This document shows positions 61,884-64,000 of a stretch of 64,000 nt of DNA, in pieces. Origin of the DNA: Microbacterium hibisci. GTDB lineage: Bacteria; Actinomycetota; Actinomycetes; Actinomycetales; Microbacteriaceae. Where the stretch lies: NCBI RefSeq assembly GCF_015278255.1, contig NZ_JADIJC010000002.1:333601-397600 (forward strand), in the 5' to 3' direction. Position numbers and translations under genes: made by a program. The notes beneath the pieces were generated by a model. It did not search any database. It saw nothing but the letters and a program-made list of their open reading frames with translations, and was not told the DNA's origin. Position 1 is the first letter of the stretch. Every line of letters begins with the position of its first letter.

Positions 61884-62708
61884 ATGACCGTCACCGTCGC
61901 GCCCACTGCCCGTGCCTCTGTCCTCATCAGCCCGCAGGACGCCGTGCGCGCCCTCGACAGCGTGTTCCTCGAGGCGTCGCGGGAGCCTCTCGAACCGTCC
62001 GCCGCGCGCATCGAGGGCGCCCACGTCGCGGTGCTCACGCCGGACCTCGCGGGGGATCCCTCGCCCGACGGCGGACGCTTCCCGCTTCCCGACCCCGACC
62101 GGCTCGCCGCGACGTTGACGCGCTGGGGGATCCGGCGCGGCACCAGCGTCATCGTCGCGGCGAGGACCCCCGCCGACAGCACGATCGCCACGCGCGCGTG
62201 GTTCGTGCTCCGCTGGGCGGGGATCGACGACGTGCGGGTCCTGGACGGCGGGCGGGGCGCATGGGTCGCGGCGGGTGGGAGCCTCGGCTCCGGACCTGCG
62301 TCGTCCGCAGCAGCGCGGGGAGTGCCGTCCGGTGTCGTCGGTGCGAAGCCCTCGCTGTCGGCGGTCCCGCCGCTCGATGCGGACGGCGCCCGTGACGTCG
62401 CGTCGGAGGGGGTCCTCATCGACGCGCGCCCCGAATCCGCCTTCGAGCGCGGCCGCATCCCCGGTGCGGTGAATGCGCCGGGAGGGGCCCTCTTCCGCGA
62501 CGGACGCCTTCTTCCCGACGAGGAGCTGCGCCGGTGGGCGGAAGCGCTGGGCGCCGCGCCCGACGCGCCCGTCGCCGCCTACTGCGGCGGAGGCGTGGCG
62601 GCCTCCGCGACCGTGTTCGCCCTGCACTCGCTGGGGATCCCCGCGGGACTGTACGTCGGATCCTGGTCGGCGTGGAGCGCCGACTCCGGGCGCCCCGTCG
62701 AACGCTGA
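61884..62708 (+). CDS. two-domain sulfurtransferase (rhodanese/mercaptopyruvate type)
   Basis: A protein of 274 residues with tandem rhodanese domains. The N-terminal domain (about 1-135) is inactive, lacking the Cys, but keeps LDGGRGAWVAAGG. The C-terminal domain has LIDARPESAFERGRIPGAVN and the active loop YCGGGVAAS with Cys234. The loop is closer to the thiosulfate:cyanide type than to the CGSGVT of mercaptopyruvate enzymes. The frame also extends far upstream, but ATG 61884 behind a -10 element is the natural start. It converges on a sulfonate-type ABC importer. Confidence 0.88.
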   Translation: MTVTVAPTARASVLISPQDAVRALDSVFLEASREPLEPSAARIEGAHVAVLTPDLAGDPSPDGGRFPLPDPDRLAATLTRWGIRRGTSVIVAARTPADSTIATRAWFVLRWAGIDDVRVLDGGRGAWVAAGGSLGSGPASSAAARGVPSGVVGAKPSLSAVPPLDADGARDVASEGVLIDARPESAFERGRIPGAVNAPGGALFRDGRLLPDEELRRWAEALGAAPDAPVAAYCGGGVAASATVFALHSLGIPAGLYVGSWSAWSADSGRPVER

Positions 62709-62712
62709 GGCG

Positions 62713-63495
62713 TCACACGTCGGCCGCGGCGAGCGGTCCCGCGTCGAGGTCGCGAAGCGCGTCGTAGATCTCGGCCTCGCGCGACAGCAGGCCCGGCTCG
62801 CCCCGGCGTCGCGGCCGCGGCTCGGCGATGTCGAACTCGCGGAAGACGCGCCCCGGGCGAGGCGAGAGGAGGACGACTCTGTCGCCGAGGAAGACCGCCT
62901 CGCCGACGTCGTGGGTGACGAAGACCACCGTGCGGCGATCCTCGCTCCAGAGCTGGAGCAGGTCCTGCTGCAGCTGCACCCGCGTGAGGTGGTCGACCGC
63001 TCCGAACGGCTCGTCCATCAGCAGGACCCGCGGGTCGCCCGCGAGAGCGCGCGCGATGCCGGCTCGTTGCCTCATGCCGCCCGAGAGCTGGTGCGGGTAG
63101 TGGTCGCCGAACGCGGCGAGGCCGACGCGGTCGAGCTCGGCGAGCACACGCGCGCGGCGCTCGCTCCGCCCGCCGCGGCGCAGTTCCAGACCGAGACCGA
63201 CGTTGCGCGCGACGGTACGCCACGGATAGAGCGCGGGATCCTGGAAGACCACGCCGAGCTCCGCGCTGGGTCCCGCGAGCGGCGCGCCACGATACCGGAT
63301 GGTGCCCGCATCCGCAGACTGGAGACCGGCGAGCAGCTCGAGGAGCGTGCTCTTGCCGCATCCGCTCGGGCCGAGCAGCACGAGGAACTCGCCGTCGCGA
63401 ACCTCGAGGTCGATGTCGTCGAGTGCGAGCGTGGGGGGCGTGCCCGGGTACACCCGGGACACGCCCGCCACGTCGAAGACGGGAGACGCCGTCAC
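62713..63495 (-). CDS. nitrate/sulfonate/taurine-type ABC importer ATPase (SsuB/TauB-like)
   Basis: An ATPase of 260 residues. The Walker A is GPSGCGKST at 42-50, the Q-loop is in GVVFQDPALYPWRTV, the signature is LSGGMRQRAGIARAL, the Walker B and D-loop are VLLMDEPFGAVD, and the H-loop is VFVTHDVGEA. The ALYPWRTVARNV segment is characteristic of the SsuB/TauB/NrtD group. The GTG start overlaps the stop of the binding-protein gene as GTGA. The permease is not in the window. Sulfonate, taurine, nitrate or pyrimidine-precursor uptake is possible. Confidence 0.92.
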   Translation of the reverse strand: MTASPVFDVAGVSRVYPGTPPTLALDDIDLEVRDGEFLVLLGPSGCGKSTLLELLAGLQSADAGTIRYRGAPLAGPSAELGVVFQDPALYPWRTVARNVGLGLELRRGGRSERRARVLAELDRVGLAAFGDHYPHQLSGGMRQRAGIARALAGDPRVLLMDEPFGAVDHLTRVQLQQDLLQLWSEDRRTVVFVTHDVGEAVFLGDRVVLLSPRPGRVFREFDIAEPRPRRRGEPGLLSREAEIYDALRDLDAGPLAAADV

Positions 63496-64000
63496 TCGCC
63501 GGCCTCCGCGTCGGCCGTCTTGGGGTCGGGATACACGAAGTCGTACACGTACTCCTCCGGGACGTGGCTCAGATCGATGTACTTCTCGGCGTCGTAGTAG
63601 TCGTCCTGATGCCCGACCTCGATCTCGATGCGCTGACTCTCCTCGATCGCCTCGAGGTCGATCGCGGCGTTGCCCTCCCAGATCACGTCCTCGAGCTCGA
63701 TCGCCTGGCGCACCGCCTCCGGATCGATCGTCGACAGCTTCTCCTGGAGCCAGGGGATGTAGTCGTCGTAGTTCGCCTTGGCGTACTCGTACGCGCGGTA
63801 ATAGACGCGCAGTCCGGCTTCGAGCACTTCAGGCTCGTTCGCGATCGTCACGTCCCCGGCGATCAGATCACCGGTCTGATAGGTCGGCAGGTACTCCCAT
63901 CCGCGCGCGAGCGTCACCGACTTGCCCTCGAGTTCGCCGAGCGCCGCGAACGGCTGGTGGATGATCGTGGCGTCGACCTGCCCCGTGCTGAGGGCGCCGT
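63492..64000 (-). CDS. ABC importer substrate-binding protein, N-terminus beyond the window
   Basis: The C-terminal 168 or so residues of an SsuA/TauA/NrtA-like periplasmic-type binding protein; the frame is open through the right edge. Visible are ALSTGQVDATIIHQPFAALG, then GWEYLPTYQTGDLIAGDVTI and a long helical C-terminus rich in Asp, Glu and Tyr. The GQVDAxxxxxP pattern is typical of this type 2 binding-protein family. Coupled by overlap to the ATPase gene. The ligand cannot be read from this fragment. Confidence 0.88.
   Translation of the reverse strand, partial: GALSTGQVDATIIHQPFAALGELEGKSVTLARGWEYLPTYQTGDLIAGDVTIANEPEVLEAGLRVYYRAYEYAKANYDDYIPWLQEKLSTIDPEAVRQAIELEDVIWEGNAAIDLEAIEESQRIEIEVGHQDDYYDAEKYIDLSHVPEEYVYDFVYPDPKTADAEAGE

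Noticed and set aside
60873..62708. A 611-codon frame extending the sulfurtransferase upstream through the DUF2236 gene
   Set aside because: The upstream half is an Arg/Ala-rich shadow of DUF2236, and a -10 element marks the true start at 61884.

Overview
This is a high-GC (roughly 70 percent) actinobacterial chromosome segment, most likely Microbacterium or a close relative in the Microbacteriaceae. That is inferred from the heavy G/C use at third codon positions, the many leaderless-type starts, the two F420-linked oxidoreductases, the MmpL/YhgE pair, and cytochrome c and proC/bS22 neighbourhoods that resemble those of other Actinobacteria. I see no rRNA, tRNA, CRISPR array, transposase or phage gene. 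No gap between genes exceeds 300 bases; the longest is about 260 bases, upstream of the giant gene.

Layout. 54-2113: upp, tadA and a DUF2306 membrane protein. 2228-6556: minus-strand LLM oxidoreductase, CDF cation transporter, alpha/beta hydrolase, and an ArsR/SRPBCC pair. 6648-10122: proC, the KtrA/KtrB potassium system, and a second winged-helix regulator. 10297-13081: a DrrAB-type ABC exporter divergent from its probable TetR regulator, with a palindromic operator between them. 13179-14229: a small excisionase-type HTH protein, the 32-residue ribosomal protein bS22, a rhodanese and a glutaredoxin-like protein. 14264-16434: a tyrosine phosphatase overlapping an archaeal-type aspartyl-tRNA synthetase. 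16643-17314: DedA. 17389-22381: a histidine phosphatase followed by a complete system II cytochrome c maturation set (TlpA/CcsX, CcdA, ResB, CcsB), largely coupled by stop/start overlaps.

22646-54103 is one uninterrupted gene of 31.5 kb, half of the window, encoding a secreted protein of about 10,485 residues. It has a Sec signal peptide, a Glu-Pro-Ala linker, and about 5,000 residues of glycine/valine-rich beta repeats (about 54 residues per unit where regular). Several families of inserted modules follow, then Calx-beta-like segments, RTX-type calcium-binding arrays, two lectin-like folds and a final Calx-beta domain. It ends with no sortase signal or membrane anchor. This is the most striking object here: probably a calcium-stabilised, extremely long surface or matrix fibre.

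54171-64000: a Ddn-like F420-dependent protein; a YhgE/Pip protein coupled to an MmpL transporter that carries a degenerate ABC-ATPase-like C-terminal domain; their divergent TetR regulator with two GATACA-N4-TGTATC operators; an MpaB/DUF2236 oxygenase-like gene behind its own palindrome; a two-domain sulfurtransferase; and the start of a sulfonate/nitrate-type ABC importer (ATPase plus a substrate-binding protein cut by the window end).

Two themes run across the window. At least twelve genes have a TANNNT -10 hexamer 6-8 bases before the start codon, implying leaderless mRNAs. The heptamer GGATGCC/GGCATCC recurs throughout, well above my rough composition estimate.
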